Shown: positions 48,498 through 63,610, counted from the stretch's first letter. The stretch is 64,000 nucleotides of DNA from Synanceia verrucosa (GCA_029721515.1 CM056556.1:7006501-7070500); one strand, 5' to 3'. A program made the numbers and translations. Notes: a model not told the origin generated them from the letters alone.

Positions 48498-51400
48498 GGG
48501 AATTCTCCATTCAAATTAGAGTTTCATACTTCCACTACAGCCATAGGATCAAAATAACTTTGCTTTCAGCATAGCATTCAAGTGGTGTACACATTTTAGT
48601 AACATAAGACATTGCAACCAGTGCAATTGATATGTATGACTTTTATGACCTGGACATGTCGGCAACAGGATAATGGAGTAGAACAGATTCAGAGTGCAGC
48701 CACTGTCATACTCCTGCTCTCCAGTAGTACTTATGACCATACAGGAGAAAAAAAATCTCCACTCCATCAAAGAGCTTTCCTTCCCTAGAAGAGTTACCTC
48801 CTGAGGGTATGTTCACCACATTAGAAATTTCCAACAATGCAGCAAAGCAACCAGATGGCTACATAGACTATACATTAGATGTGGTTAAGCAGCCATGTAA
48901 ACTTGGATGTGCTGTCTCTGTGTTGCGCATATACATCCCCATATGCACATGTGTACACAAAACACTGTGATTACGGCCAGGCTTTGTTCTGTGTGGGCGA
49001 TCACTGGAGGCAGCATCGGCTGCTGCAGTGCTCTCTGTCTGTGTTCCCGTGGTAACTGGGATGGGAGGATGCACTGACTGACCTTATTTAGCATGTCGAG
49101 TTAGTCATTCAAAGAACCCCTTGCTTGAAAATTTACTCCTCTCACAAACTTTCACTCCAGTACTCCCAAACTCAAAATGTTTTTACTTAATTTAATCAAA
49201 TCAACATTACTCATAGTGACTTCCAGGCAAAATTGCTCCAACTTAAAAATGTACATGCAAATTAGAAACAGATTTTAAATATACAGTATATATCTCAAAT
49301 AAAAATGAGACCAATCAAAAGGTAACTATAACCTAGTAGATATAGCAATGTAACAAAATGTAACAAAAAATGCTGCTCCTCAACTGTTTCAGCCAGGAAA
49401 CAACTAAGGGAAAGTCTGCTGAAAGTTTTTCAGATGTAGTGTCAGTCATGTTTCAAGTTTCACTCTCCCGCTCGGTCTCAGTCCCACTGGGAACTCCATT
49501 AAACACCCACTGGTTGCTTTTTAAATGAACAACAATTTTATCAACAATATCATTTTTTTTGTTATTTGATGTGGATATTTTGCCTATGTGGCTCCACATA
49601 TACATCCATATTGAATCTGTTCTTAAAGAGACTATCGTCTGGTGGCTGGTGTTAAAGATCGTGGAGCATTGTTGACAATGCACAGTAATTATTGACTGAC
49701 CCTTAATTTCCACTGGATGTGGAACGATGCCAACGTCTGTCATCCATCAATACCCACCAGATCCACCTGTTGTGGCTCCAAGGGACGGGTGGAATCGGGA
49801 GAACGAGATCTCTAACAAGAGTTCGCAAATTTGCGTGTAATCTCCTTGTCCAAGGTGTTAAAACGCTGTCTAATTTACTGTCTTTTGTTTTTCTTCCTGC
49901 TGGTCATACTATATGCCGCGAACAACAGGTAACAGGTAAGGTTGGTTTTTGGATAAATTCCAGTTTACAGGAATTAATTCTGCTGACAATAAAGGCATCA
50001 TCAAAGTTTGTTGTTCATGGACATTCCTTTCTGGAATAATTAGTCTGACCTCTTTGCAGCTCAAATGTCACAAATTGATATGATTAATGCAGTGAACCAC
50101 TTAGGGTTGACATCTTTGGGTGGTATGGAAATGCACAGCTGCATGCCATCCATATATCAATGGAAATCAATGTTCTGGTCCCAATGAAGGAGCTATAAGA
50201 CACCCTAGTCACTAATTAGGTGATTATAAATGGTACCTTTGGTCTGTCAGATGTGTGCATCATAAATTCTACTGCCTAATTACATTTTGAATGTTGTTGA
50301 AATAGAAGTCACTCATTCTATACCCTACTGAAAATTTGTCTTCATCGTGTCTTGCAATATACCTGAAAAAAAAGTCTTCAGGTGCTGTGGGGAAGTGGTC
50401 GATAATCATGTAGTGTAAATGGGTCATTGCAGGAAAGAAATGGTCAATAAATTGAGATAAAAATCATCTATTTCTGTCAGGTGGATATTAAACATATTGA
50501 AGGAATCATACCATTATTTTGGGGGAATTTCTGCCTGTATATTGACCTTGAATATAATCCATTGAATGATGGAGAATGTTGATCAAAGCCAAACTTTAAG
50601 GAGGAACTCCCTGTTGTGAATTGGTGTTTAAATTGGTGTTTTCCACAGTAATACCATAAACAGATTAATAAATTTTAATGAAATTATACACTACTATGGC
50701 TGAATTTGTATTTGTCTCCAAATAAATGATCACTAAATCTGTGTCACAGTGGCACCGCTGAAAGAGGTTACTGCAGTCTGCCTCAGCCAAATTTGGGGGA
50801 GGGGGGCAAAAAAACTGTTACCAACCGCTCGATTGGGCTAAAATCGTATCGTGTGAACAAGGCATTACATATAGACTGCTACTTACTGACTGGCTAGCCT
50901 ACGCTGTCAACCATGCAGATTTGTGTGATCTCTCAGGAATCAGAAAAATCTGTTAAAATTAAATCATAGAGCACTGGACAGAGTGAGTCAGTATCCAGTA
51001 TCTATTGATTGCTAGATTATTATAATTATACCCTCATGTGAACATGTTTGTAATGAATGAGGAAACACTCATCAACACACCTCTCCAGCCTTGCCATTTT
51101 GGAGCTGCCAGAGGAACCCAGAGCGGATTTGGAGCCACCAGAAGGAAAAACTGGATTGTGCAATAGCTGCAAGGACAAAACTCCTTGCAAGTTCACAGTT
51201 TTTTTGTATCTGGGTCATTCCAGTGTACTGTAGCTATCACAGCTGGGATCTCCCAATCCCTTTTTTCAGATGTGTTGTCTGAAGTCCTTAATTCCATGTC
51301 ACGCCGGACGGCTAGGTTTATTAGGTTTCCATGCACTGAGGACTCCTTGAATGAGACCAAACAAGGCTTCTTTTAGTATCTGATTTAAATGTTTATTGGC

Positions 51401-54400
51401 TTCATCTACCAACATGTCTAATCCTATAGGGTCGAATTTCATTTTGCGCTTTTCTCTCTACAAACTCATCATGCTGCAAACCATGAAACACACAGAACCC
51501 TCATTTAAATAAGCGTGTCTCCAACACGTTTGCGCCTGTCGTCATTTACGCAATCACTCTTAGTAAATCATCCTCAAACCGCAGTTCAACCCCACATGCA
51601 AAATTATAGATTGCACACGCAAATTAGATCTCAGTAGATCTGGGCCTGAGAACATAAAACAATAATGAACATTTTACATTGATGAATTATTCAAATGTAA
51701 TAAATTTAAGTTAAATCGTTCTCAATATGTGTGCATAATGCTCTTGCATAATGATACACATTAAGTGATCTGATACTGCTGGAGCTTATTGCCAATGCAT
51801 GACTATGTTGGGATACTAGCAAAGAGACTGTGTCGATCTTCTGATCCTTGATCATGACTGGCAAATCAGATGCTGGAAAATTCCAGCAGCCATTGTCCTA
51901 GATATCTGTGAATTGGCTCCACAAATGAAATACCAGGTGCAAAGGAATGACACACTCTCTCATTTGAAGTCTCACAAATGTGTTTTCTGCCAGCTGGGAC
52001 AGTCAAAAGAAAAAAAATGTATAACTCTCCTGATATGTTGCCTTTATTAGATAGCTGAGTGAGAGGAGAATGACAGAAAGAGGCCAAAAAACAGGTTTCA
52101 ATTAATCACATGGGGGGGTTCTTGACGCTGCTGTACAACTGGTCAGTATCAATATGCAATGCATAAACACAGTCATCTTACATACATTACATTTGTTTCC
52201 TTAACAGAAACTACTTGTCTCTCCAGTTTGCAGAATCCACCTTTGAACGAGCAATGCGCCAATATGCAGGCACGTGTTGGAAGAATCTTTATACCTCTGC
52301 AGAAACTTCATCTCCATAATCCTCATAACTGCATTACATTATGCACTAATTTGGATTTTATTACATTTTAATAGCAAGTTCTCATTTAATTTTGTGACAC
52401 CTATTGGTTAAGAACAGTAACAATATTATATTACTACACAATGAGTAAGTCTGTCAATGAGATCTTATATTTAAACTCAATCACTCAATACAATTTACTG
52501 TACCAATATACAGCAAGCACTTGAACACTTGAGTTCAGTTAATCACTGAGTAGTCTACTTATGATCCTTTAAATTACCTTTGTTTAGCTCTAAAACAAAG
52601 CTCTTTTATTATCCACATAGTGTTGAATAAAAGTGAGCCAGCTGCATTTGAAGGTCAGCTTTTAATCCTCCAAACTATGCCAGTTCATTAATCTAAGACT
52701 CAGTGGAACAAAATGTATTTGTATGATGGATGTCCAGATCTAAGACTTTTGCCAAAGGCATGAAATTAAATTGAAGTACATCTCAAACTTTACTTATAAG
52801 TGTAATGTATGCTTTTGCTGTTCATGCACTGTTGTATCATTTCAAAGAAAGTCACGAACCAGCTTTGAACCTGGCAACTTTTTTCAACTTCTCTTTTAAC
52901 ACTCGCTGCATTTTTTTTCCAGTGTGAAATATAGACAGTAATGGCATCCTTGCTATGTACAAATGATATTTTAACTCCCAGACCCACAGTTTGATCAAAG
53001 ACAAGCTCTGAATAAATATGTGGCTGTAAGGTCACTGAATGGTTTTAAAAGTGTGAAAATTATGTGACCTTCTTGGTCAACGGAAATGAACACATCAAAA
53101 CACATACAGATGGTGAACTACCCTCTGGGCCATATGTTGAAGATAACTGATTGTTTTGTCAGAATATGATATACTAATATGTGCTATGCTATATAAAATG
53201 TCTTCAGTACAGAGGGCATCTCACTCAGGTTCAGAAATGCTCTCCATCTAACCCAAGCAATCCCCTAGCTTATGTTTTACTTTTTGTTGAAGTTATAATT
53301 TAATATCTTTACAATATTTTTTTTTTTTTTTTTTTATCCATTACTTATTCTAACTGTGCATGTACTTAATTGCAGATCATAGATACTTAGTTTTATGTAG
53401 CGATTCAATTATAAACTGTAACCCCCGAACAGCAATGACCTTAGTTCGCGTCTAAAATTGTGATTAAAATTAACATTTCAGTGAATGTATTAGTTAGCAA
53501 TGTACATTTGAGGCTATAAAGTAATATCTCCTTCATTAATCTAAAATACAGACCTTACTTAGGCAAATGCAGTCTACATTACCATTGGCCTTTTTGCTTG
53601 AGCACAAGTCATTACATATTATCACATAAAATTGTGCTTTGTGGGCTCTTAGTACACACTGCTAGATCCTCATTCTGATCTGTGATATTGATAATCCTGG
53701 CTAATAACGTGATATGGTTGTAAAATGTATATTGTGTTTCACAGTGAAAAATGGATGAATCAGCAATGAAGCACAACACTATTTGTGTGCCCAAACCCAT
53801 TTCCATATAAACTGGAAATAGTCATATATTATTTTAATGTATTTCCAGTTTTACAGTAATAATCAACTTGTACTTCAAAGGTCATACTTAGCTACATCTA
53901 TACAGTTCTTTAACAATTCATGTACTGTTAAATTTCTGTTTTATTATTCTGGTTTTGTTTGGTGATGAAGCTGTCAGATGAGGCTTGATTAAAAAGTTTG
54001 TGCTGGCCCTTCAGCATGGACATGACAGTTATTGCAAGACAATGTGAGTAATTACAAATTCCACAGCAGTGAACCCAATGACTGGATGCAATATAGCTAT
54101 AGCAATACACCTTATTAAATATTAGACTACACTGTCCCCACAACATTTCAGACTGCTAACACAGGCCAGCTGAAATCATTAATCCCTGAAAATACAGTAG
54201 GTTGCTGATTTTGGAGGCCATAGAGATTTTTTTGTGGGGAATGGATTTTTTTTTTCCCCCCAAAAAAGTAGTGTGATTAATGCATTCACAAAAGTATTCC
54301 TACTACATGTCACTTTAGTTGTCTCGTGTCAGGACTTCTGCAATCGTCACCTGAGAATCAGTTCTAATTCATGACAGACAAGACGGTGTTTCCGGCAGAA

Positions 54401-57400
54401 AGCCTGCATTTTGATTAACAGCAAATGATCTTCCGTACAAACACGTAGAGTAAATATCATCCAAATCTGGTAAAATACTGTTGCACATTAATAGATCTTT
54501 GACTTCTAATTTGACATTGCAATGCAGCAAAGAAACAAACTAAATGGAAGCATGGACTATTAGAAGGAAGTTTTTGCAAATTGCTTAAGTTCATGAATAA
54601 AAATCAGTTTGTCACTTGAAGGATATTTCCGATGATAATGCCCTTTTGGTTCAAACCTGATTGTGAAACTGCAATCCTGCAAGATGGGATTAGTAGCAGA
54701 TAATAGTCCTGTGAGAAACTGTTATTAAATAGTCTCTTCATAGAATACCGTAATGGCAAATATAATTAATGTTGATGTAATGACTCCATTTAAAGCAGTT
54801 ACACCAGTTGAACACATTTTTATCAAGTAGAGAAATAGTGGGAATCCAAATCCATCACATCTGTGTCAATGAATTCATGTTCCTGCCTAAACCTATGCAC
54901 TAGTTTTAGTAGTGTTTGGTGTTTATGATGTTTATGACATGTCAAAGGACAAAAAATAATGTCTTTACTTTGTGATTGTTGTACACTACCATGTGTTATA
55001 ACATGTACAGTAAGTCTCTGTGGGTTTTGTGATAAAATTATCATACTAGACATGGATGCTCACTATGGAATCCTGAACTGATACTGATGCTCATAGTAGA
55101 GTCCATACCATTGTCCGAGGAAAATTAATTAACTGATGCATTCCATTTCATCAGGGACTGGGGATCCATCCATCACACTCAGGGAGGACAAACAAAATAT
55201 AGTACTCATGTAAATTAAAGTCCCAAAGAGCCTCTGGCTCAGAATAGATCATCGTCTTTCACTTATTAATTTATTTCTTCCAACTCGTTATCAGTGAGCT
55301 AACAGCTTTAGCACAATGAGCTCAAAGGGGAAATGCTGGGGTTAGGTTTATGACAGTTTTTTTTCTATTTATTCTCCTTCAAACCAAGGGAGAGTATCGT
55401 AAATGGCATGATGTGTGAGTCTCATTATCATTAATTAGCGACACGGTGGTCTGTACTCTGCTGCAAACAGTCACAAACTGTATAGTCACTTTATCCTATA
55501 TCTTTAGAAAATAAAAATGTATGTTAACAAGGTTCTCACTTTGCCCTGGTTGCTTCTTCAGTCAAAAACAGGATTTGCATGTTTTAGGAAGCAGAGATGA
55601 GAAATCTGGATTATACAGAGTTAAGCCTATTAATGTTGAAAGCTATAGATGTGTAATAAGATGGATGGGCTAAGCTTTACCTTCAGCCTGTTTCTGTGAG
55701 ATTGTAATATTAATCTAAACAAGACACTTCAGGTGATTAGGAGCATAAACTAAGCATTGATTCATACAAAATACCTTGCAACTATAGAAAATCATGCAGT
55801 ATACCTCCAACTTGTGAAATGCAAATATGATCAGAGGATCTCATGAGGTGTTTGGATTCACTCTTGAGTCATGGTTTAAAATATTTACATAGTTCTGAGT
55901 TTCTTAATATGAAATATGTTTCAGCAGTTATGGTTATTGCTTTCCATGAAAAAAAGTCCTAAATGTAAACCTTGGTACTGCTTTTCTCTGTGGAAAGTGA
56001 GTGTCCTCCACATAATCAGGTAGTCAGGTTTCCTGTGGGCACTATGCTCATCTCTAAAATTTAAAAATCCTGCATGTCAGGTTTATCATCTTAAATAACA
56101 CTTAAGTGTTAGCCCTGCTATACACTGAGAGTCTATTCAGGATGATAATACTCAACCCACCAAGTATCAAACCAATCATCCTCAATTACCATATCTTAAC
56201 AAGTGACAAAGATTAATGTTTGAGTCAAAGATCATATCAGAAAAAAAACTAAAAAGTAATAGATACAGGTAACAGGTACTGCTGTGTCTGGATTGTTGAC
56301 TCAAATAACATAGATTTCTATGTTGCCATGTAGTCCTGTATGTGCCAGTAAGAGGATGTCAAGTTGAAGATGCTATTCCTCTCCCACCTTTGCAACAGGA
56401 TGATCAGTATGCTGATTTAGAGGAGAGGACTACTGCAGAAAGTGTCAGAAATCCTGCAACAGATGTCATCGAAGAAGTGAGACACTTGTTGGCAGAAGGT
56501 CGCTTCTCCAGACACACAAACCTCTTGGTGAAATTAAGGCAGATGGTATGCATGAGGCTAACATAAAACCAGATTGTGTGGTGTAGTTATGTCTGTAGCA
56601 TCAGGGTTTATGTTTGGAAAAAGAAGAACATATATGCTTATATATATTTAAGTTGCAATTTTTTGTAAAAAGCAGGAACAAACTTTGCTTTTCCATTGTT
56701 GTGTTTATATATCGTTTTGAGGAATAGCAAATAGCTTCTGTCACCAGAGCACTGAGGGTATTGCTGAGTTGTTCTATCCCTAGTGTACTTTTCCATTTGC
56801 TTTTTAGTTTCCTTTGTATTCTGATTCAGTCCATTTATTCAAGAAAGTCATGAAAAGTATACAAAACTATACACAAAAGACGTAAATATATAATTGGACC
56901 CTTAAAAGATAAACTGTACGTAAATCAGAAGAGAGAACACAATACATGACAAAGAAATAGATCTGTTAAGACAAGATATCAAAAACAAAGGAAATATTTA
57001 AATCAATAATCATAATCAGTGACATTCCCTACACTTCATTACATGAACTGCATTATTTGTTAAAAAAAATGTTGCCTTGGTATTCCATTGCAAGTGAACA
57101 CCAGAGCTGGCACTGAAAGTGTTTGTAAAATGCCTTGGGCAGTGAAATTCATCCAAGTAGAGGTATTAACCTAGCAGAATGTTTCTTCAGCTGTCTGCCT
57201 GTCTAATAGGACTAAATCCCTGTATTTCTCCCAATGAAGTGAGAAGCTCTGTGAAAGCAAACACACATGAACAACGTAAGCTTGTAACTTGGATACAGAG
57301 AGTTAACTCAAAAATGCATATTCATATGTACAACCACATATTCAACACCTTCCTTTCAAGTCCATTTGTTCACCCAGTTATTGGTCACAATAAGCTCAAG

Positions 57401-60011
57401 TCTGTTACAACCTGCAATAATGTCTGTATTGTTTTCACTTTGTTAGTCTCTGTGTCAGTCATCATGGCCATATATGATCCTGGAGACACCGTCTGCATCA
57501 GGAACTACCACATAGGCTATTTTGAGTACTATTAGATGTCTGTATTGCTGTTGGGGACAGATTGTGTTACAACAATTACGCCACAACTGTGGAAGGTGCA
57601 GCCACAAAACTTCACAAGTGTGTAGTTGAGATCAAGATGAAGGTCCGGTATGAAGATGGGTGTGGTCTGAGCAAGTGTACTGGAAGTTGCGGGATTTTTA
57701 GTCCCTTGTACTAGTTGGCACTACGGCTCGTGTGGTCCCATCAACAAATGGTTATTATTTCTATGTGCAACTGCAAATCCACAGTGATGAGTCTGAACAT
57801 GATATGTTATCATGGCTTTTGCAGGAATGCTGCAAAAGGGCTTTTCTGGGCATCATGCATGCAGGGTTTGACTGCACCAACACCAGCTTTTATCTCAACA
57901 CTTTTCACAGATCTATGCATTTAAAAGGATTTTGTCTAGAGCAATTATTACTGGCAGAGGCAAGTGCTGGGAAGAGAGATGAAGTGGAACAGAAACTTCA
58001 GACAACATTGCCCAGAAGGAGTAAGCTGGAGGGGGAGATTTGACTGCAGAGAAAGGCGCAGAGAGGGAACGAAAGAGTTTTTTTTAGCTGAGACCAGCAG
58101 CCAGTATAAGTCACTCTGTCATTTGGTCAGGGGGTCCTGAGAATTCTGAAGCACTTTACTGAACATGGCATTATGGGACACAGCTGCAAATCTATATAAG
58201 CCCTGCAGTTGCCTCGTTTTATGTTTCTTTTGGATCTGAAGCATTACTCTCACATTCCAGCGACCAAGGGTTTTAATTTTAATTCAGTACATGACTGGGC
58301 TAAGCAGACATACTGTACTAATTAATGATAAGCTGTAACCCGGCTTCCACAAATGGCACACCTCTAAGTGAGTGTTGGAAATGCCATGGAACAATCACAA
58401 GCAGTATAAAGCTTAACTGAGTCATAGAATGGGCTGTAATTGATTTAATAAAGTAGGAAATACCTATTATGTTCTTTTTTGTTACCTATGCAGCAGCATT
58501 TGATGTATTTACAGTTAATGGTATTACAGAAACCACAAAAGTTGTAGACATAATGTACATTTTAAATATAGCATTATAACGTGTATGCATTTAAGGGCTA
58601 AAATAAGATATGATGCATGGTGGTTAATTGTTAATTGCCTGTCGGCTTAACTGGAATTATTGACACAAGACTAATGTGCACACTGAAGGACAGGGCATCT
58701 TAATGTTGTGGTGACATTGTAAGACAAGTCAGCACGATGAGTGACAGATATTCATAGAGACTCAAAAACTCATATTTTTTTTTTAAATTTTCTTTGAAGG
58801 ACTGTTGAAGAGACCGCATCATAAAACGGATCAAGGACTTGCCACTATCTGCGAGACCCACATTCCTGTAATGGCTGGAAATGTACACATTAGGTAACCA
58901 GGTAAATACCTCGGTGTGACTATGGATGGAGTGTGTGTGGATGCCAATCACATCCCACGCCTCGAATCTGGCTGATAATGGACTACTCAGAGGCATGTGT
59001 GCCATTGAAAGCACCAACATACAGACTAGACATAACATGTTACAAAGAACAGGGTCAACACAAAAATAACAAGTTAGAAAATTGTTTAAAAAAAAACAAC
59101 AAAAAAGAAACCACACAAATATCCACAGCACGAGCAAAGACAAAAAAAAATTATATCTTCAATTTGAAAAATCAACACGGGGTCACACCAACTACACCCA
59201 GTTTAAATGTTCCTTATTGGTAAAAGCCCATATCTCCTCCTGTCATGTGTGAATGAATAACTGAGGACATCCCTACAACTCCATTGTCATTATGAACAAT
59301 GTCAAACTACCAATGATAACAGTCAGTGCATTGATTAAAATTAAATATATCGACAATATAACAGGTCTTGTCTCACAATGTTCAAGGAGCCTCTGAGTCT
59401 TTACAAAAAGTAATTTGCATCTGCAGCATAGCAGTGTACTCTGGAGGAAACCTGTTGACTGATGACAAACCTATACCGCATATTTGAATTACAGTATTAC
59501 AACGCTACATGTGGTGACATCTAAAGCTACATAATACTTGGCTACATTCTTTTGGATTTATCTTGCTGACCTCCCAAACAGTTTCAAGAGAAATGTATAA
59601 CAGAAATATGTACAGCATATGACAGAGAAGAGGTTGAGATGTTCATTTGGAGCTTCCAGATTCATAATATCTTGCTTGAAATTTAGTTTTATTATGGAAT
59701 TTACAACTGCTGTGATACTGCATTATAGCTGCTTAAAGGTGTTAACTGTGTTCATTAAAGACATCACAATGACCTTTTCACGATTCCATCAATCCAGGGA
59801 CATCCATGTTTGCTATTCTCTTTTCAGATGAAAAGAAAAGAAATTTATGCTGTGCTGAATTATGAAAACGCCGGGCCAGCTGTCTCACACCTGGTTATAG
59901 CCCTCTGACAATCTGTGGAGCAGGAACAGGAACACTGACGCAGTGAACGTGCCATCTTTCTATTGCCTTGCAACCCAAAAAACCTTAGCCATATGGTCAA
60001 AGTATTTTATG
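48498..60011. other. long gene-poor intergenic region
   Basis: No protein-coding exon supported. Visible items: a possible fragment of a dispersed element near 51420-51650 whose right end reads 'cagtagatctgggcctga', a poly-T run at 53318-53336, and a 74-codon frame at 56342-56566 with unusually even composition that I could not identify. The minus-strand frame at 58700-59143 is hydrophobic at its start and unlike any family I know. The remainder is AT-rich and unremarkable. Confidence 0.5.
53318..53336. repeat. poly-T tract
   Basis: About 19 consecutive T bases. It could be the A-tail of a minus-strand retroposed sequence, but no element body is recognisable beside it. Confidence 0.8.
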
Positions 60012-60520
60012 CTGTTAACACAAATAGCTAATCAGCCAATCACATGGTCACGGTCATGGTAACTCAATGCATTTAGGCATATAGAATACCATCTCTGAAC
60101 ATACAACATGTTGAACCTTGAAGAAGATGGGCTATAGACCAGAAGACCACACCTGGTGCCACTCCTGTCAGCTAAGAATGCACAGGTCACACAGGCTCAC
60201 CATCATTGGATAATCGAAGATTGGATAAACATTGTCTGGCCTGATGAGTCTTAATTTCAGCTGAACATTCAGGGTAAAGATTTGGCATAAACATAATGAA
60301 ACAGTCACCAAATCTCAGTCCAATAGAACCTTTGGGATATGGTAGAATTGGAGATTCTCCATCAACTGTGTGATGCTATCATGTCAATATGGACCTAAAT
60401 CTGTGAGGAATGTTTCCCACACCTTGTTGAAAGTATGCCATGAAGAATTAAGAAAGTTTTAAAGGCAAAAGGGGGGTCCAACCTGTTACTAACACCTAAT
60501 AAATTAGCCAGTGAGTGTAT
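60012..60520 (+). mobile_element. Tc1-like transposon, internally deleted and frameshifted
   Basis: The left part (GCTAATCAGCCAATCACATGG, then AACTCAATGCATTTAGGCAT) and the transposase body ('gaagaccacacctggtgcca', 'gattggataaacattgtctg') match a widespread fish Tc1-like element. Around 60300 the sequence jumps to the block around the third catalytic acid, encoded by AATCTCAGTCCAATAGAACC, so several hundred bases are missing. A small deletion right after that block shifts the frame. The right end runs to AGCCAGTGAGTGTAT at 60520. The left terminal repeat is missing. Confidence 0.82.
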
Positions 60521-61892
60521 ATTGAAGTGTGACTGGATTAAGTCTTCAGAAGAGTACCTTGTCTTCCTAAATACAGTTCCACCTATACAGTTGACTCAGG
60601 AACGTGTAAGACTGCCTCCAACTGTCTTTACACCTTTGGTTTGGTCAACAATACGGATTATTGTTGTAGTTAATTTACAATTTAAGATCCCATCGACATT
60701 CCAAACAGAGAAAATAAATAAATATTATAGCCAGAAAAGTCCCAACGATATCCAAAAATTACCATACTGACATTCTTGTCCTCTACCAGCCTGAATTGTG
60801 ACATATGTTACATAAAATGAATTAAAATTCACGGTTCATAATGGATCAAGTAAAGTTTGCACATACTGATTCATCTGTATGGGTTTGTATTCCAGGGTAT
60901 TAAATATTGAGTGTTAGCATTCTGCAATGAAAAAAATGAATAAATGTGGTTGGAAACATTTGCATGAATTATTTTCCACTAATAAATGCAGAGAATAAAA
61001 GATAGATAGAAGATATATTATTACACAGTTGACCTCAGCTGACTGAAAGTTACACCCTGACATATTATCTGCATACTGTTAGTAAATATTTGATAAAATC
61101 TATTCCATCCAGATCCAGAATATCTCTATGTGTGTATGTGCACGTCTGTTTATCTCTTGATGTGATGTTTTGTATCGCCAAAAGAAGTGCTTCCTCCTAC
61201 AATGTCAGTCTGAGATGTGTCGAAATCTGATGTGTGGTGTTTAGAGGGAGTCTTAAATCCTTCATGCTAACATTTGGGGAGGCAGGATTACTCAAACATC
61301 TTTCAAGTGTGTGGGCCCTACTTACTCATCATTTGTCTCCATTTTTTGTATGTCAGTCTTTTCTACCAGCCATGTGAGGTTGAGGGGCCATTTAATCATT
61401 ACTTGCCACTGGTTTCTTCCTGTCTCCTTTCTTCACTGTCCCCCTGTTTTTGGTGAATACCCTCCATTCCAATTACTGTCATCCCAGAGCTTCATTCCTC
61501 AGAGAAGACAGTAGTGTGGCTGACAACAACTGCAAATCAACCAGTTTTTATGTAGCATATCATTTTCATTTAGAAATTTAGAAAATGTAAAGATATGCTT
61601 GGTATTCATGGGTGTATTAGTTCATTTGTGTGATATTATTTAAAATTATCTTTACATCTATAAATCAAATGCTATGACATAAAATAAATATATGTCTAGT
61701 GTCGCAGACATCACAGAAACCTAGTCAATCATTTCATTCAGGCCAATTAAAGTACCACGTATCTTCACACATGCTCATATTCATAATGATAACTGCTGTG
61801 AAGTGGATTTGGATTGAGGCCAGAAGCAATGGACTGTTAGGGCTTGATTTTTCCAAAACTAGGTGCAAGATTGGCGACATTTGCGCCCTGCT
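60521..61892. other. AT-rich spacer between two Tc1-like fragments
   Basis: Short open frames on both strands have no family resemblance. No RNA gene or repeat with defined ends was recognised. Confidence 0.5.
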
Positions 61893-62323
61893 AGCCATCA
61901 GAAGATGATTACACATTTGGTCATAAAGGAATGGATATGGTCATCAATAATACTGGTAGGCTGCTGCACTCAAACAATGCTCATTGGTACTAACAGGCTA
62001 AGTGTGCCAAGAAAATAGCCTCCACACCATTATACCACCATCACCAGCCTGAACCATTGATACAACGCAGGATGGATCCATGCTTTCATGTTGTTTACGC
62101 CAAATTCTGACCCTACCATCTGAATTTCACAGCTGAAATGAAACCCATTTTCTCCAAGGTTTGACGTGTTATGCTTTCACAGATGGTATTCTGCATTCCT
62201 TGGTTGTTACTGTTGCCTTTCTATCATCTCAAACCAGTCCATTCTCCTGTGACCTCTCACATCAACAAGGCATTTTCATCCACACAACTGCCATTCATTG
62301 GATATTTTCTCTTTTTCGGACCA
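61893..62323 (-). mobile_element. second Tc1-like transposon fragment, opposite orientation
   Basis: In reverse complement the stretch reads through the middle of a fish Tc1-like transposase gene. On the plus strand the wording includes 'aggatggatccatgctttca', 'ccaaattctgaccctaccat', 'catcaacaaggcattttc' and 'ggatattttctctttttcgg'. Both ends of the element are missing and an internal piece is deleted near 62135. It largely covers parts of the gene that the copy at 60012-60520 lacks, so the two are not a simple duplication. It codes for nothing intact. Confidence 0.8.
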
Positions 62324-63572
62324 GGCAGCCCCTTCGAGCTGACACCTCTCCATTAATGCATTTTGGTTTCATAACTTTTGTGTGTAATGGCCATTAAAAA
62401 AATAGTGAAAAATAGTGAAAACCATCTGAGGGATTAATATAGTAAATGAGTTCTTCGTCCTCTAAGACATCAAAACATATTCCTGCAACTGCTACAAGCA
62501 AGACTTATTAGGATTCATCCTATTATGACTGTCTGTACTAAATATCATTCATCTTATTAATTCGCTGTTAAGATACATCAATCTAGACCTGAAATATCAA
62601 CCTCTAGGTGATGTGTGGGTAAAAGTTAGGGGGTCTCAAAAGTCATTAGGATTCATCTTATGGGACTATGCACATATGTCAAAAATTTCAACAATCCATG
62701 TAATGGTTGTGAGCATTTAAGTATGACTGACCATCGCTAGCTCTGATGCCAATAGCATTGTGGGAAAAAAAAAAAAATATGTATGCTATTGCTCCTTCAA
62801 AACAAGCCAAAAACACATATCAAGTACACTGCCAAGAAAGATCAGCAGAAAATATAAGAATATAAAAAAAGAAAAACTGAGTCCTCTTTACAACAAAAGT
62901 GATGACCACAAAAAAACATTTCCATTAATTTGCTAGTTTGTTCATTAGGATTTTAGGAAGACATATTATTGGCTTGGAAATGGATTTCAAGCAAGATGAA
63001 CTAGTGTTGCTTGGCAGACAGAGTCAGTGAGCTGTCACTGCACTCTGTCCTCTTCCGTGATATATCCAGCCAAGTCAGATGATGATCTGTTTGCTGTTTT
63101 TTTTTTCCCCTCCAGTTTGATAAACCTGAGGGGGCTTGTTTGGTAGCTTTTACACCAATTCAAGCATTATTTCTCAATGTCGGAGGCAGCAGCAAAGATA
63201 GCTATTGAACTCAGCTTATTCAAGTTGGAAAGGATCAGATAGAGCTGAGGGCATGTTACTGTGCCTGGGAATTGACTTCTTTGCCTTGGTGCAATTTGGG
63301 TGCCGTGGCCTCAACTCAATGGTACCCATAGATTCCACTTATCCCTCATTATATTAAAATGGATGAAATATCTTGTGTAGAAATGTTGAGTCAAACCTAA
63401 ATTTTCCAAAATATTATTCTGTAAATATAAATATATGTCAGCCTTTTATTCATACCGTGTTACTGTGTCACCCCCATCTCTGAGTATAGTGTCCAAGGCA
63501 GAAGTTCTCTGACAGGCAAATGCTTTGTGATTCTGAAATTCATAAAATGAAAAAACCCCAAGTGTTGTTTCC

Positions 63573-63610
<38 letters not shown>

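Noticed and set aside
58700..59143. 147-codon minus-strand frame with a hydrophobic start
   Set aside because: The N-terminal part is translated low-complexity A/T-rich sequence. No domain, splice sites or neighbours support it.
62161..62397. 78- and 61-codon plus-strand frames
   Set aside because: They are antisense to the inverted Tc1-like fragment that explains this sequence.
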